NCBI GenBank assembly: GCA_026315105.1
Contig: CM048744.1
Span: 312,983,270-313,047,269, forward strand
Reading direction: 5' to 3'
DNA length: 64,000 nt
Origin: Locusta migratoria
Lineage: Eukaryota; Arthropoda; Insecta; Orthoptera; Acrididae
Shown: in pieces, positions 10,880 to 24,300 of the stretch
Layout of the letters: each line of letters begins with the position of its first letter
How positions within the stretch are numbered: the stretch's first letter is position 1
Program-made: the position numbers and the translations under genes
The notes under the pieces: model-generated
Database searches by the model: none
The model's input: only the letters and a program-made list of their open reading frames with translations
Told to the model about the DNA's origin: nothing

Positions 10880-12250
10880 GTAATTTCATGTTTTGCGAAT
10901 TTCGAGCCGGAATGTGCATCTAAATTTTACCTTTATTGCAACTTGCAAATTTTTCATGTCCCTAATCATTAGCAAATTAGAACTAAGACTGCTTGTGACT
11001 ACATGTGGGCAAACAAAAGGTAGGTAAGCTGTAAGGAAGGAACATCTTGGTATGAATGGGTGGCAACAGTGTAGATATTGTTGCTGATTGGTATGTTTTA
11101 TGGGGCTAGAGTTACTGATATAACTGTCATTGAGTTGGTAAACTTCATGAAAACTAGAGCAGAGCCCAACTGGGTTGAATGAATAAGGGAGCTGTTGCAG
11201 GTTCTGAAACAATGTGGATGGTATGTTGTTACAGTTAATCCAATTTGTGAATATGGTAAGGTATTTGTGATTCTAAGTGGTTGAAAATAGTTCCTATATA
11301 TGCTCAATTAATAGGCTAACAAAGGTTGATGTCATGCTGGTGCCTATTGATGTTACATGGATTGTAGGTGAATCCTTCAAAGAAGAAATAATTTTTGATG
11401 ATATAGTCGATCATGGTGAGTAGAAGAGGTTTTAATTTTGGAGTCAGTTGGGTGTTGGGAAAGGTTGTATTCAGTAGTGCCAAGACTGTGGCGTTGGAGA
11501 TATTAGTATAGAAGGCAGCAGCAACAACAATCACGTTTGATTCCATTTTGAATCTGTTTACAAATGTGTTTAAGATGACAGCAATGAGCTAGATTGAACT
11601 TAACCTTCAACTTGAAGATTAAAAAAATTCTATATATTTTAATATATTTTTTAAGCACTGATAATGGTCACAGAGTGATCGAAATTTATATCAGATGTGC
11701 ATGATGGGGTATTGTGAAGGGCGAGAGGAAAGAGTCAGAAATGGATCTAAGAATCTGATGAGAGATTGGAGATACTGCTGGACTTTTGTATTGGGATCAA
11801 TGCAGCAAGGCTTTAAAGAGAACATATTTGACAGCTTGTGGAATCATAATCACAGTGCTGGTGCCTTTGTTGGCAGTTAAGATTATTCCAATCTTACAAT
11901 GTTATGGGTGATTGAATGGGATTATTTCTAAAGACATGAACTTGCTTTCCTTGTGAGGGGATTTGGGATTAGCCATGAGGCATGTTTCAAGGTTAGGAAA
12001 TTTTAAGATGTTAACAGTGGTGATATGAGACTCGTGAGGTGTATTGTTATAGGCACAGAAGCGAATTCAGTCAGACAGAGTTCAATATTAGTTTATGAGC
12101 TCGAATCTGATTGATAGAATTAATGACAAAGATGTTTTATGACTTAAAGTGACGGAATAATAAGCGCAGCATGATTGAATTCGGTAGTGGTGCAAAAGGA
12201 CTGATACTTCTGTCAGGCTTGGAGGAGGTCAGGACTACACTGAGGGTCTT
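10880..12250 (-). mobile_element. Highly diverged second Penelope-like element fragment
   Basis: Minus-strand pieces line up with PLE landmarks in the right order. ILTANKGTSTVIMIP near 11870 resembles the DKG-x-x-V block before the RT. FYTNISNATVLALL near 11490 matches the S-L-Y-T-N-I-P motif. A YFFFEGFTYN stretch follows near 11390. TNQQQYLHCCHPFIPRCSF near 11070 matches the QYLHY-x-x-C-H-P thumb motif. Many stops separate them. It is clearly older or from a different PLE lineage than the copy at 6505-9240, because identity is low even in motifs. It lies just upstream of the first UBE3C exon seen here. Confidence 0.6.
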
Positions 12251-12699
12251 TTAAAGTTCAAGGTTTTGTAGAGCGGTGGAAGTTCCTATCCCTTCTCCTA
12301 GTAAGCATTTGCCCCATATGTTCTTTTCCTTATGAATTCTGCAGAGAATCTTCTCATTTATTATCTTACCTGACCATTTAACTTGGAAACCTCCTGCAAA
12401 CAGCACTTAAAGTATTTGCATCCTTATTTTTTCAGTTAAGTAACTATATAGGTCAGAAAATGTGATTTGAGTTTCTGCTCTTTTCCAAGCAAACTAAGCA
12501 TGCACAAGGAAGTTCTTGGAGCATTTCCTGAGTTAGTAATGGTCTTTAAGTGCTACCCACAAACCACATTCATAGTATTGTTTGCATTTCTTACTATCAG
12601 AATATCTCTCTTCTTCTTCTATGTATGTAAGTATAACATAAATAAACACTGTAGTCATATGTCTTAATGAAACAGTGTGACCACGCTTTGATGTTGCAG
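12251..12699. other. Intron sequence upstream of first visible UBE3C exon
   Basis: No repeat was assigned. The acceptor region ends TTGATGTTGCAG at 12699. The open frame continues upstream past the acceptor to 12667, but that part is intronic. Confidence 0.4.
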
Positions 12700-12889
12700 G
12701 TTACTGTAGGTTTGGTGCGACAGCTTCACTCTCGTGATATCAGGAGGCCATTCTGTCCTGAAAATCACTGGATTTCGAAACAAATTACCATACCAGTTGA
12801 CAAACCATCAGATTTCACATTAAGGCGACATCGACTGAGAGTTTACAGACCATTTCAAGGACTTAGAGCTTTCACAAGGGAAGAACTAG
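12700..12889 (+). CDS. UBE3C: UBE3C exon (first one visible in the window)
   Basis: It encodes the segment before the HECT domain: LVRQLHSRDIRRPFCPENHW through YRPFQGLRAFTREEL. The acceptor is TTGCAG|GTT (phase 0) and the donor CTAG|GTAAGG. It ends after the first base of a Glu codon, completed by AG of the next exon. The 10.8-kb intron that follows is full of transposon remnants. Confidence 0.92.
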
Positions 12890-15800
12890 GTAAGGAATAC
12901 TGGGAATAATCACAGTTTTGAAGATGCTGCTGTGTGTATGTAAAGTAGAGATTTTAGTAATATTGCACATAAGAAAACTGCTTAATATTAAAATCGTTGT
13001 GGGGCTCTGCTTGGAGTATCAGTTTTGAGTCCACTGCTTTTCTTAGTGCTGTTAATTCTAAAATTCATGCCTAATAATTGGTCATGTTAATATAATGTCT
13101 GTGTAGTATATTTATAACTTTTACACAAACCTCCATATGATGAAAGTTTGAAATACAGGTTGAAAGGTGGATGCACAACCAGATCTATGTGTGATATGTA
13201 TTACATTTGAGAGTTGACAATGTTCATGAAAATAGTAGGTTGCTATTCACTACAGAGACATCTTAATGAGTCACAGAAAGGCAGCCTGGCGCATGTGCAC
13301 GCGTATGTGGGAGGGATGCAAAGTGGGTATGGGGGAATATGCCAGTGCTATCTGACAGACAGGATGGAAGGGGAGGAGAGAGACTGGAGTGCATGATGAA
13401 ATGGAAGATATACATGAGGCTAGTGTGTGTGAAGGAAAGAAGAGGGGAGGGTGTTGGGAAGGCAGGAATTCCCTTCCTCCCTGTCCGTCAGATAGCACTG
13501 GCATATTCCCCACCCCCACCTTGCATCTCTTTTCGCTTCTTTCTTTCCTGGCTCTTCGCCCTCACCACTGGTTGCTTTCGCATCAACCATCCTCCGAAAG
13601 CTATTGTTAATTTGTAGGTTGTTTATGTATGCCTTTCTGCAACTCATTAGGACAACTCTTATCTTTATCCCAAAATATTGTTGAATCCTTCTTAGTATTA
13701 CCATTTTTTGACATTTGAGAGTTGGGCCGACTTGCAGCTTGCATGTACAAAAAATTTTGCAAATTTATGCATTAGATTAACTTTACAGTTAACAGCATGT
13801 TAATGCATTTATCACAATTATAGTATAATTACATAGTGACCAAACAATTATTTATTTTCATACAGCGGCCTTGTAAATTATTTGTTTGTGGATGTCATCA
13901 AGATAGTGGATGAGACTTCTCTAAAAATTTATAAAAATAGCTATTACATTTAAAAACACAGAGTTTTCTGTTAAACTACTCCATTACCTTCATTAAGTTC
14001 CACCTCCTTCAATACAACAAATTCTAACCTTTGAGAAGTTATGTGCACAACATATGTGAGATGATGCTTTAATTTTGTTTTCATTCAAGTAACTGTTGAA
14101 TGAATGCTGTTTCGCTATTTTTGCTGATGTCTTTTTTATTGCACCAGAATGAGAACATTATATGCCCCATGTTAAAACATGTTCATGTCTTGAATCTGAA
14201 CTCTTGTGTTTCCCCTTAGGGGTTCAAGCATTTGTTTGCGAAGTATGGGCCTCTGAGGACATTGCCAAAACTTTGTTGTATAAGGCTTACCTAGACATGA
14301 GGCACTCTGTCTAGGCAGACACTTATTACCCCAGCTGCTCTTGGAAGAGAATGGATCCTTTTCCTTTACACTCCTAGTGGGATGGATATACCATTAGGGG
14401 ACACCAACACCCAATCTAACAAGCAGGCTCAGCTAGCTAGTCCCTCCTGATTCAGCAATCATAAAAATAGTTTTGAGGATAGTAACAGAACACAGAATGT
14501 GTTTTTGAAAATTAGTCAGAAAGAGGGTTCTTTCTAAGAAGTGTGTCCTTTTTCCATAGAAAATGGACTTAGAAGGTATTGCTGACAACCTGAAGTCTGT
14601 AAAGCGCTTGTGCAATGATATGTTGTTGGTCGAAACATTTACTTCCCAACAGGTGGCAAATCTACACAAAGTCAAGTCACTTGGAGAATTTGCTATTGAG
14701 ACAGAGTTCCATCGTACACTTAATTTATATGCAGGGAACTGGTGGACATTACACTGGACATATTGAAAAGTGAGTGGGCTCCTGAAGGCACGTCATTTAT
14801 ATAAATGAGAAGCAGCAGCAGCCTTTGGCATTTTTTATTTTATTTCTTTTTTGTACAGTATCAAAAATACAAGAAGGGTGCAAGGGCAGTTAATAATGCA
14901 ATCTGGCTCCTTCAACCTTACCTTTAATGGCCTGAAACTTCATGACGGTTTCCCTTGTGCACCACCTCCAAAATGTGTGAACTGCTCTGGGGAACACAAA
15001 GTTTGGAGTAGGGCTTTGCAGTGTGTACTTGGAGGAAAGCATGATAAAGGAAATCAAAACCACAAAGTCAGCTGCTAGTATCAAGAGTTGTCACAGTCTG
15101 AGGTGACAATGGACCCCAGGTACTTAAAATGCATGGTCTTCTGTAGGTCTTCTTCTCCGATACTTATGGTGCCTCTGGTTTGGGAGCCGTATTCTAAGTA
15201 GGCAGTCTTCTGGAGATTGATGTGCAGTCCATTTTCAGCCAGTTTGTCCTTCCATGTTTGAACCTGGTGTTGGAGTTTTGGGCAGGTTTGTTTGGCAAAT
15301 ACCACATCATTTGCATGAAGAAGGATCCACGGATGTGAAGTGTATATGTCAGCTGTTGCCACATCCATGCAGAGGATGGATAGTAAAGGTGGAAAGGGCA
15401 GAACATTGATGAAAACCCACAGGTCTGGGAACCTTTGCGCTATTGGTAGTAAACTTTCTTTGAACGACTCTAGTACTGTGACAGTGGAACTGGGTAGCCG
15501 GTAAAAACACCCAACTATTAACTTGATCTATACCCATTTGACATGTCTAGATAACCTCTCATTCATTCTTGACTTCGAACTGAGCAGAAGGAATACATTT
15601 GTGAACCACAATGAACACCCCCCTCCAATCATACTTAATCTATATTTTCAATTAACATCCCATTCCTCAGTCCCAACAATTGTTAGAGTGAGGAGACTTT
15701 CCTGTAATGCAATACATTCAGGAACTTTATTTCCAATACTTTGAAAATTTACTGCTAATATTTTTATAATTGGAGAGTCGTTCTGAATGCAACTTGATTT

Positions 15801-18800
15801 CACTGTTTGTATATTGATAAATATTTGTGAAAAAAATCCAGAAATTTCACACAGCAATCAATTCTAGAGATGAAGTACATAATTACTACATATTTAACTT
15901 GGAATGGCTAAAAAGTGATGTACAATGTTGTACAAGGTAAAGGAAACAAGGTAACTTGAAAATATAATTAATAAATTGTCAAATGTCTAAATTAGTAGTA
16001 AACTGTTTGAAAATGAAGTTAGTTATGTTAAACGAAACATATGGATTCAGCCCAATTCTAACATATACATTATTCTAATTAATATTTTTCACAAAAAGTA
16101 ATAAAATTATGGCTTGAAAGCTTTTAAAAAACAAGCAAACAGTGAGGAATACACCGTGCTGGAAGATTGAAAACATTTTTCACTATAAACCAGAAAAAAT
16201 AGCCACACCACACTGTAACATGAAATATCACACCACACAAAGTACTTCAGCAAAATGAAGACAATCTGAGCCCCACTTAACCCATTTGTGGCTCACTCAA
16301 CTGATCCACATGCCATTTGGCACTTCTTTGGCAGCCCTTATCTAGATCATAAGTAGGTAATCATAGGAGGATGCTGTAAGAGTGTCAATAGCTGTAATGC
16401 AGAGTTGAATGTATACTTTCGCTTCACAGGAAAATTAGTTGTCTTTTATATTATGGCTGTCAGGTCATAGTTAATAGGGGATATGAGGAATGCTATTTTG
16501 GACTTGGAATCTGAAGGACATTGGGAGTTACAGTGTTCAGGATATTCGTGTATAAGGAATTGACATCAACAGTGTGCGGGTGGTGGAGAGTCGTTAAAGA
16601 AAGTGGTTGGTATCTTTGACGTGGAAGGCTAAATATTGGAATTTTGGTTGGAGGTATCACGTTCAGCCTCCCACATCAAAGATAGTGCTATTGCTCAGTA
16701 TTAATTCAGTATTTGATTATAGAAGCCCTGAGTGACATTAGATACACACTTTTCAGTCAGTATCTATGTATATCCCGAATGTACATGCAACTTTATATCA
16801 TTGCAAGACTCATTCTTCTTGACATTTGATTAGGGATTTGGGGGGGGGGGAGATTGCTGTTATTTTAGGACCAAAATCGGTGTTATTTTTTGCACTTTCT
16901 GGTGTTATTTTCTGGCAACCTTTTTCCACTTTTGGTTCTCGATTTTTCCCATATTTAACTATTTTTCAATGTTGTGTGAAAATTACACTGCTCCTAAGAA
17001 AGGGGAGATCGAAAATGAGCTTCGTGTTGAAAAAAATTATTTTAACAAAAATATTGATGCATATAATTATTTAAAAAAAATCTTTTTTATACACCAAGTA
17101 TTTTAAATACTGTGAAAAAAAAATATATGCTAATTTTCTGATGATAGTGTACAGCAGATTAAGAAATATACAGAAATGCGCCTTTTCAGCTCCTTAAACT
17201 GGTTTTGGACACTAGAACATTTCTCACTGCTTTAATATTATTTCTATTACAGGGTTGCAGTTTTTTACTGAATTATTGAAATGAAACACAGAACACAATC
17301 TTTTAATGTAAAGAAAAGTCTTTGCCTTTGCTGAAACCACAAGAGAGTGTTTTGTGTGAAAATCAAAAAATTTTGAAGGTTCATATGATTATAAAAGTAT
17401 CTCTCAGGAATAAATAGGTATTTAATTTGAGGTGAAAATAGGACAAAATTGAATTTTCTTAATATCTTCCAATGATTTGTCGCATGTTGCACTGAATTAG
17501 AGTTTATATGTTTTAGTACAAATTTGAGTTTTAAGTATATTTGTCTCTCATCAGTAACACACTCAAAAAACCTCTTTTAATGTCATGTTTTGACACAAGT
17601 AAACAAATAGTAGGATGGTTGATTTATGCACTTATTTTCAGTTCTTTTTACAAAGATCTGGACAAGTGACAGTTAAAACTAATACAGATTTGAAAAGGTT
17701 AACTTTCATTTACAGCAGCAGCGGCGTAGTGGGCTAAAGTTGGAATTGAAGTGGTGATTTTATGAGGATAATTATTTTACTGACTGGACAATGGTATTTA
17801 CAAGAACATGTCAAGAATAGTGCAGAAACAGCATGAATTTATTTAATTTGTGGTATAACTATGCTACTTTAGTTTTGTAAATTACTTGAATAATCATGCC
17901 GCTGTTACCAGAATAGCACGTTACATCTTGAAAAACTTAGCTCTCTTATTGTTGATTCTGTGGAGTTATCTGCATCACTCCTGAGTTTTGTGACAATAAG
18001 GAGAGAATTTTTACTTCAATAAAAACACACTAACTAGCTAGCAGTTATATATGTTTTGTTGTCACTTTTCAGGGTTAAACATTCCAAAAAATGTTAAAGG
18101 CCGAACCAACTGTTGAACTAAAATACTGACTTAAAAACAGCACTACCAACAGAACTTTCTGAACTCTTAACCCTTTCATTCCCAGTGTTGATTCTCGACA
18201 ATAACGTATTAAAAGCTGATTTATACCGTGTTTTGTGTATCGGTCGTTAGTCGTATTCTTGTTCATGAACAACATGCTTCTTGTACAACATTTTACCATT
18301 TGGTACGACATGTAGCCACTTCTGGGCCATTAATCTATCCATCTTGGAGGTTGTGATATGTTTCCGTCTGTACGTGGCTGTGCGTGTGAGCTTGAATGTG
18401 GTTCATATTATTTTATTTCAGCAGTGAATTGTCTTGTCTTTGATGCTGTTGTGAAGATTATGCTAGCATTACTGTTCTTCAATGGTAGATGCCTTGGTTC
18501 AATTACCACTACTTCTCTCCTCAAAGTTTCTGCCTTTTATCAGGAATGCAGTGAATACTTCTTAGTGATATATAAATTATGTAAAAAATAAAACAATTTT
18601 GTTGGAAAGTTGCCTTCGTGCTTTAAATAATGCATTTACATAATTAAATTAGTCCTATATCTTCTAATGTTAAGCTGATGTTCAGCTTCAAAGAAGTGGG
18701 AGAAAATGTGGTCACTGTGTGGTCTAGGTTTGGATGTGCCTCATCAACTGTGGTATTAATTAGAAAGGGAAGTAATAAATTTTTTGAAGATCTGTTAAAA

Positions 18801-21276
18801 AATTATTTTCAATACAAATGTTATTTATTCCTCGTTTGACACATACATCAGCACTTCATCATGTTAGTACCATACCTGTCAAATACTGGCAACTGTTGGA
18901 AATATAACACAGTGGTTAAGTGTACGTTCTTGTGCTACAGCCAAATTCTGAACATCACACACCATTGATAGCTTTGCAAGCATCTAAGCCTAATCATTTG
19001 CATGCACAAGCCTGTGTAAAAACCCAACTGTAGGAAACACTTTGTTATACATCATTGTTTGTGTTATCATTTAATAGTAAATTTATCTCTCATGTGAATG
19101 CGTAATTGAACTGTTCAACAAAAACGAAGTCAATGGAGAGTCAAAACATGGATCAGATGACCTTATTTTTCATTATCCTCTGGCTTGATTCATCTTGAAG
19201 AATTTAACCAGTTATGTTTACCATCAGAAGATCAGCAGTGGACAATAATAAAAATATATTTGTTAATCACTAAATCATACTCCAAACAATAAACTATTCT
19301 GTATGTTATGCATGGTCTTTTACTAAATTACCAAGTGCATTTTTATTATTCCCCCTCCCCTGATTTCATTTAACCATAATTCACTTGTTTCCAAATTCAT
19401 TTGTTTGACCTATGGGTGTAAATTTTAGTCATAAACTATTTATTCAGCATCTTGACTGTCACATGCTTAGTGACAGGTGTTTCACTTTGATGCCAAGTCA
19501 CATACAAGAAATAAGAGTGAGGCCAAACAAGTTAAGCTTATGGTGCTCCTATGAGCATGAGCAGTCAGTGTAATGAAAAGAAATCCATTTTGAAGTACTC
19601 ATTATTTATTGGATCTGAGTGTAGGTGGAAAGAATTCAAATTATCAAATATGCTTCTAACAATTTGCTATGAATTCTGACAATTTCTGCAGTACAACTAC
19701 AAGCAACCAGAGATGAATTACTACTGAATTGGTAGATTTACCAACACTTAATTTTCATCATTTCATGTAGTTTATTTAGCGCGATATGGTCATGGCATGC
19801 CATTTTTTAAGTGTATAGGTTGCTAATTATTCCAAGTGAAACAAAGTCTCCGTACACAACCACTCTCTCTTATTGTTGAATCCGGTCATGAAAGCCTTCA
19901 TTGCATCATTACAGAGATGTTCTTGTCAATATGTGGTGATTATTTGTAGTAATGATAATGAAATATATACTAATAATGAAACAATTATGTCTTTTGTTAG
20001 TCAGTTTGAGCATTCTAATCTCCAAAAGCAGCTTAATGAATTTTTGCAGTTTTCCACAGATGACTTTGTTAGAAACACAGTTAAGTGACACATTTATGAA
20101 TCTTCATGAGTAAAAGCCAACAATGAATTTACTTGGCTAGAATATACAGATGTATTGATTTCACTTTATAAAGACAAATGTCTTTGCTTTGCTTCGTTTG
20201 ATAGGTTTTATTTACAATATCTTTGACACACTGATCCTGTAAGAATTCAATTTTTACAGATTGAGGTATAGAACACTAAATACAGACAGTATTGATATGC
20301 ATTTCTTTCACTTCCATTGCAAAGCATGGGTGTACAGCTAATAAGTGATATGGAAGCAAAGTGTCTCATCATTGCTGAAAATATTAGTCATGATGGAAAC
20401 TTGATTATTATTTATTACATTTAGCTGTGTGTAGCTGTTATGAAGTGTATTTGTGGGTCTTGGTGTAGAAAACTGATAAACACATTCAAGTGACAATATG
20501 CTCATTGAATAAATTATCTGCAGTTGGGTGTTGAGCAACTTGAATGTTCTGTATTCTAAATAAAACTGTTATGAGCATCAAAAGCATCACATGCAGCTGT
20601 AAATGTAGCATTCTTCCGAGCTTCCTTGATCATGTTGTTGAATATATGTCTGCTGAACTGATTGTGGATGAGTGCATGGTGGCTGATGATAGCATTGCAC
20701 TTCTGGTGTTTGATATCAATGTTGCTGAGTAAAAATATTTAGCAAATTTTTTCACTGGCAATAGAAGTATACATCTGAAGGCTGAACAAACATGTTGTGG
20801 TCAGGTTGGAGGATTCTTACCTCTGTGTTTATCTTAATTATAGATCCTGTTGATGGAGTGAAAATGTGTCCAGAACCTGACAACATTTTGTTCCAACATT
20901 GGGAGCGAGACTTCTCACTATTGTTTAAGAATGCACCTGTCCATTTGGCCTGATTTTAAAGTCATTGTGTGTTTATTCGGTGGACGGTTTTTCTTCTTTT
21001 GCACAAGGGCACCAAATTTACCACCTGGTTAATTGAAGACAGTGATTAGTGGAGAAAGAATACCTTTTGTGGAAATAATTCACTGAATTGTATACTAATA
21101 TGAGGTTCTAGACACTGATTTCACTCCAACAATCATATCTCTTTCAGCCAAAGCAGCTAGTGTGGGGTCACTGTGAAGGTTATAATTAAATACCAATTGT
21201 TTGGTATTATAGATTTCAGCTGCTGAGTATTAGGAATCATAGTATCTGTTAATTCAGTGCCAAATACAATTGCAGA

Positions 21277-21328
<52 letters not shown>

Positions 21329-24300
21329 GTGCTTGATCAGTGTGTAAGTTACAAATTGTGAAACTTTGCAACTCACAATCTTGTCAAATGTTTTAAACTT
21401 CCACACCCAGGAAGGTACATCTTTGAAATCCAATCAGTCCAAGTACTCTACTTTACATGCATGGCTACCACCTCGTATCAAAATCATGCACATGCACAGA
21501 TATGAGATTAGTTCTTGCCTCTTGAAAAGTAGACCAAATCTACTCTGATATAGTTAGGTTCCTTGTTGTTCATATCATCTCTGAAATCAATATTGTTCGT
21601 TCGTGCCCTTGACTCTGTGTTAAGTCACCTTGTTTGACACCTAACAATGCAGTTTTATCGTCAGTTGTAGTTAAGTTTGCAAACCACATTTTTGTTTTTA
21701 TCTTTTTGATAGCCACTTATGTAAAGCTACTGGCAATCTCTCTGTAATCTCCCTTTCAATTATTTCTTAAGGATTTGTACTTTTTTAAGAGAATTATTGA
21801 TTGCAAATTTGCAATCACTGATGATTTTGATGCACTTTGTGTGTCCAATGGTAATGTCAGGCATCATCTGTAGAGCTGGTAATACATTATGATCTTTGAT
21901 GCCAACCAGCACATTTTTAAGCTGTGCATGTTAAGGTAGGTGTATCCAAGTGGTGCAGACCCTGTTGGTTGGCTCTATGAGAACATAACTAAATGACAGG
22001 TAATAATAATAATAAACAAATAAATAAAATATATGTGTAAGGGTTGGGGACATTACGGCTGTATTGTAGGACCTAATGGATCATAGAATGTGCTGAGAAA
22101 ACTTGGAAAGAGATGTTCACTATAACAAGTGACAAAATGTGGCAGATTATTTAATTTTACAGTTAAAAAAACTAACGTCCTATTTAATTTACACTCCACT
22201 CCACAATTTGATCTACGCCCTGCCCTATGCAAAAACTCAATTTAAAATCGGGAGTGTCAACATTGTTGTCAATCGCCGGATACGAGGTGCACCCAGAAAG
22301 TAAATTTCTTCATTTTCTTAAAAACAATGGTAACATAGTTACATGAAAAACTTTATTGGCAACAGAGGCAGCAATTTTTGAGCTATTTTCGATGTCGCCA
22401 AAAGAATTGAGACACTTCTGGTACCCTTGGATCACCTGTTGTATTCCTGTGTCATAGAAGTCTGCTGCCTGTGAATGGAACCAGCATCTTCAACTCATCG
22501 TCATAGTCAGAACGCTGGCCGGAGGACTGGAATTTCTTGACATGCAAGAAAAAATGGAGAATTTTCTGGGACTGGATGCTGGATGATGAAAAGGATCACA
22601 ACCAAACTTCTGCAAAACATCTCCTGTGTGCAAGTTGTATGGCGATGAGCATAGTCATGGAGCAGCCCAACACCTGCAGTAAGCATCCAACGCCTGTTGT
22701 TTTGAATGGCACATTGCAGTTTCTGCATTGTTTCACAGTAATAGCTGAAGATGATTGTCACATGCTGGTTTCATTCACAGGTGGCACTTCTGTGACTCAG
22801 GAATACAAAAGTTGATCCCACAATATAAGTGTCTCAATTCATTTGGTGACTTGAAAAATAGATCAAACATTGCTGTCCCTTTTAATAGTAAAGTTTCTCT
22901 TGTATCTTTGTTGTCTTTGTGTTTTAATAACTAGGGAAACCAACTTTTTTGATGTGCCTCGTATATTTCAAAAGTGAACAATCCAATGTGAAGTAGCCCA
23001 AAAGAAGTTTTCAAAATACTTCTATTCAACATGTTGGCCTTCTTAAATTTATTTAATGCTGATTTTGAAAATTAGTATTATTATGCACTGTAGAAAGCTT
23101 TAGGTAAATAATTTTAAGAGCCTGGTCATTCTAAAATGCCAATCCAACTATGTTAAAAGATATTTGAGTAGATGTTTGATACACAGTGATTATTTTTAGA
23201 GGTTATAATCAGTATTTCTATTTATTCTTTGCATTACATTCCAGCCTCTTTCGCTCTTTTTTCACTGTGGAAAAAATCCCAATTTGAAATAAGTTGGTTA
23301 TTTAAATGCTGTATTATGTATAAGCAATAAGAAAACAACTTCAGATTGTGATTACTTAGGAGCCCAATGTTTCTATGAATTCAGTAATGTCACTGACAGC
23401 CATACTGTCTTCATTAGTTATCAAATTTTGCATTTGTAGAGTAGCCTTCATGAAAATATTTAGTTTGGCATTATACAATTGTCTCACTTCGGGTGCTTAA
23501 TGAAATACTACATGGTAAACATTTCGTTATATTTCATTCTTGATCTTGAATTGTGTTGATACCATTATATTTAATACTGAATCCTATAAGATAGACTAGA
23601 TGATACAAATTCAAATGTGTAAATTCAATATATATATTTTTTGTTTTAGAGGAAGGCCCACCATTATCAACAAAGGAAATACGCACAATAACCATTCTCC
23701 GAGAACTGCCATTTTTAGTGCCATTTCAGGAACGTGTATTAGTTTTCCAGAGTTTAATAATGAGAGATAAAGCAGAGCATCAAGGAGAACAGAGCAATTT
23801 TCTTCAAGGACCAAGTATACAAGTTGCAATAAGAAGAAATTATTTATATGAAGATGCTTTCGATAAACTATCAAGTGAAAATGGTTAGTAATTTTTCCCA
23901 TTCAACATTACTTATTATCTGTTTATGAACGCCTTTACATTTTTTAATTGAAATTATTTAGGGTAATACTTCTCAAATTTTGAAATGTCTTGCATTTGAA
24001 TACACCTCTGTAAATAATGTGTCCTGTTTAGTAAAGTTTATTTTTAATTTTTCCCCTTTTTGTAATTAATGATTTTTCTGTTGTAGAACCAGAACTACGG
24101 CTGAAAATGAGAGTACAACTGGTTAATGAAGTTGGAATGGATGAAGCTGGTGTTGATGGTGGTGGTATCTTCAGAGAATTCCTTTCTGAACTCCTTAAAA
24201 CAGCCTTTGATCCTAACAGGGGCTTTTTCCGCCTTACAAAAGATAATTTTTTGTATCCCAATCCTAGTGTTCATCTTCTTTTTGATGACTTTCCAAAACA

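Noticed and set aside
18165..18185. piggyBac element starting TTAACCCTTTCATTCCC
   Set aside because: Only one end was seen. No inverted partner with TTAA was found within several kilobases.
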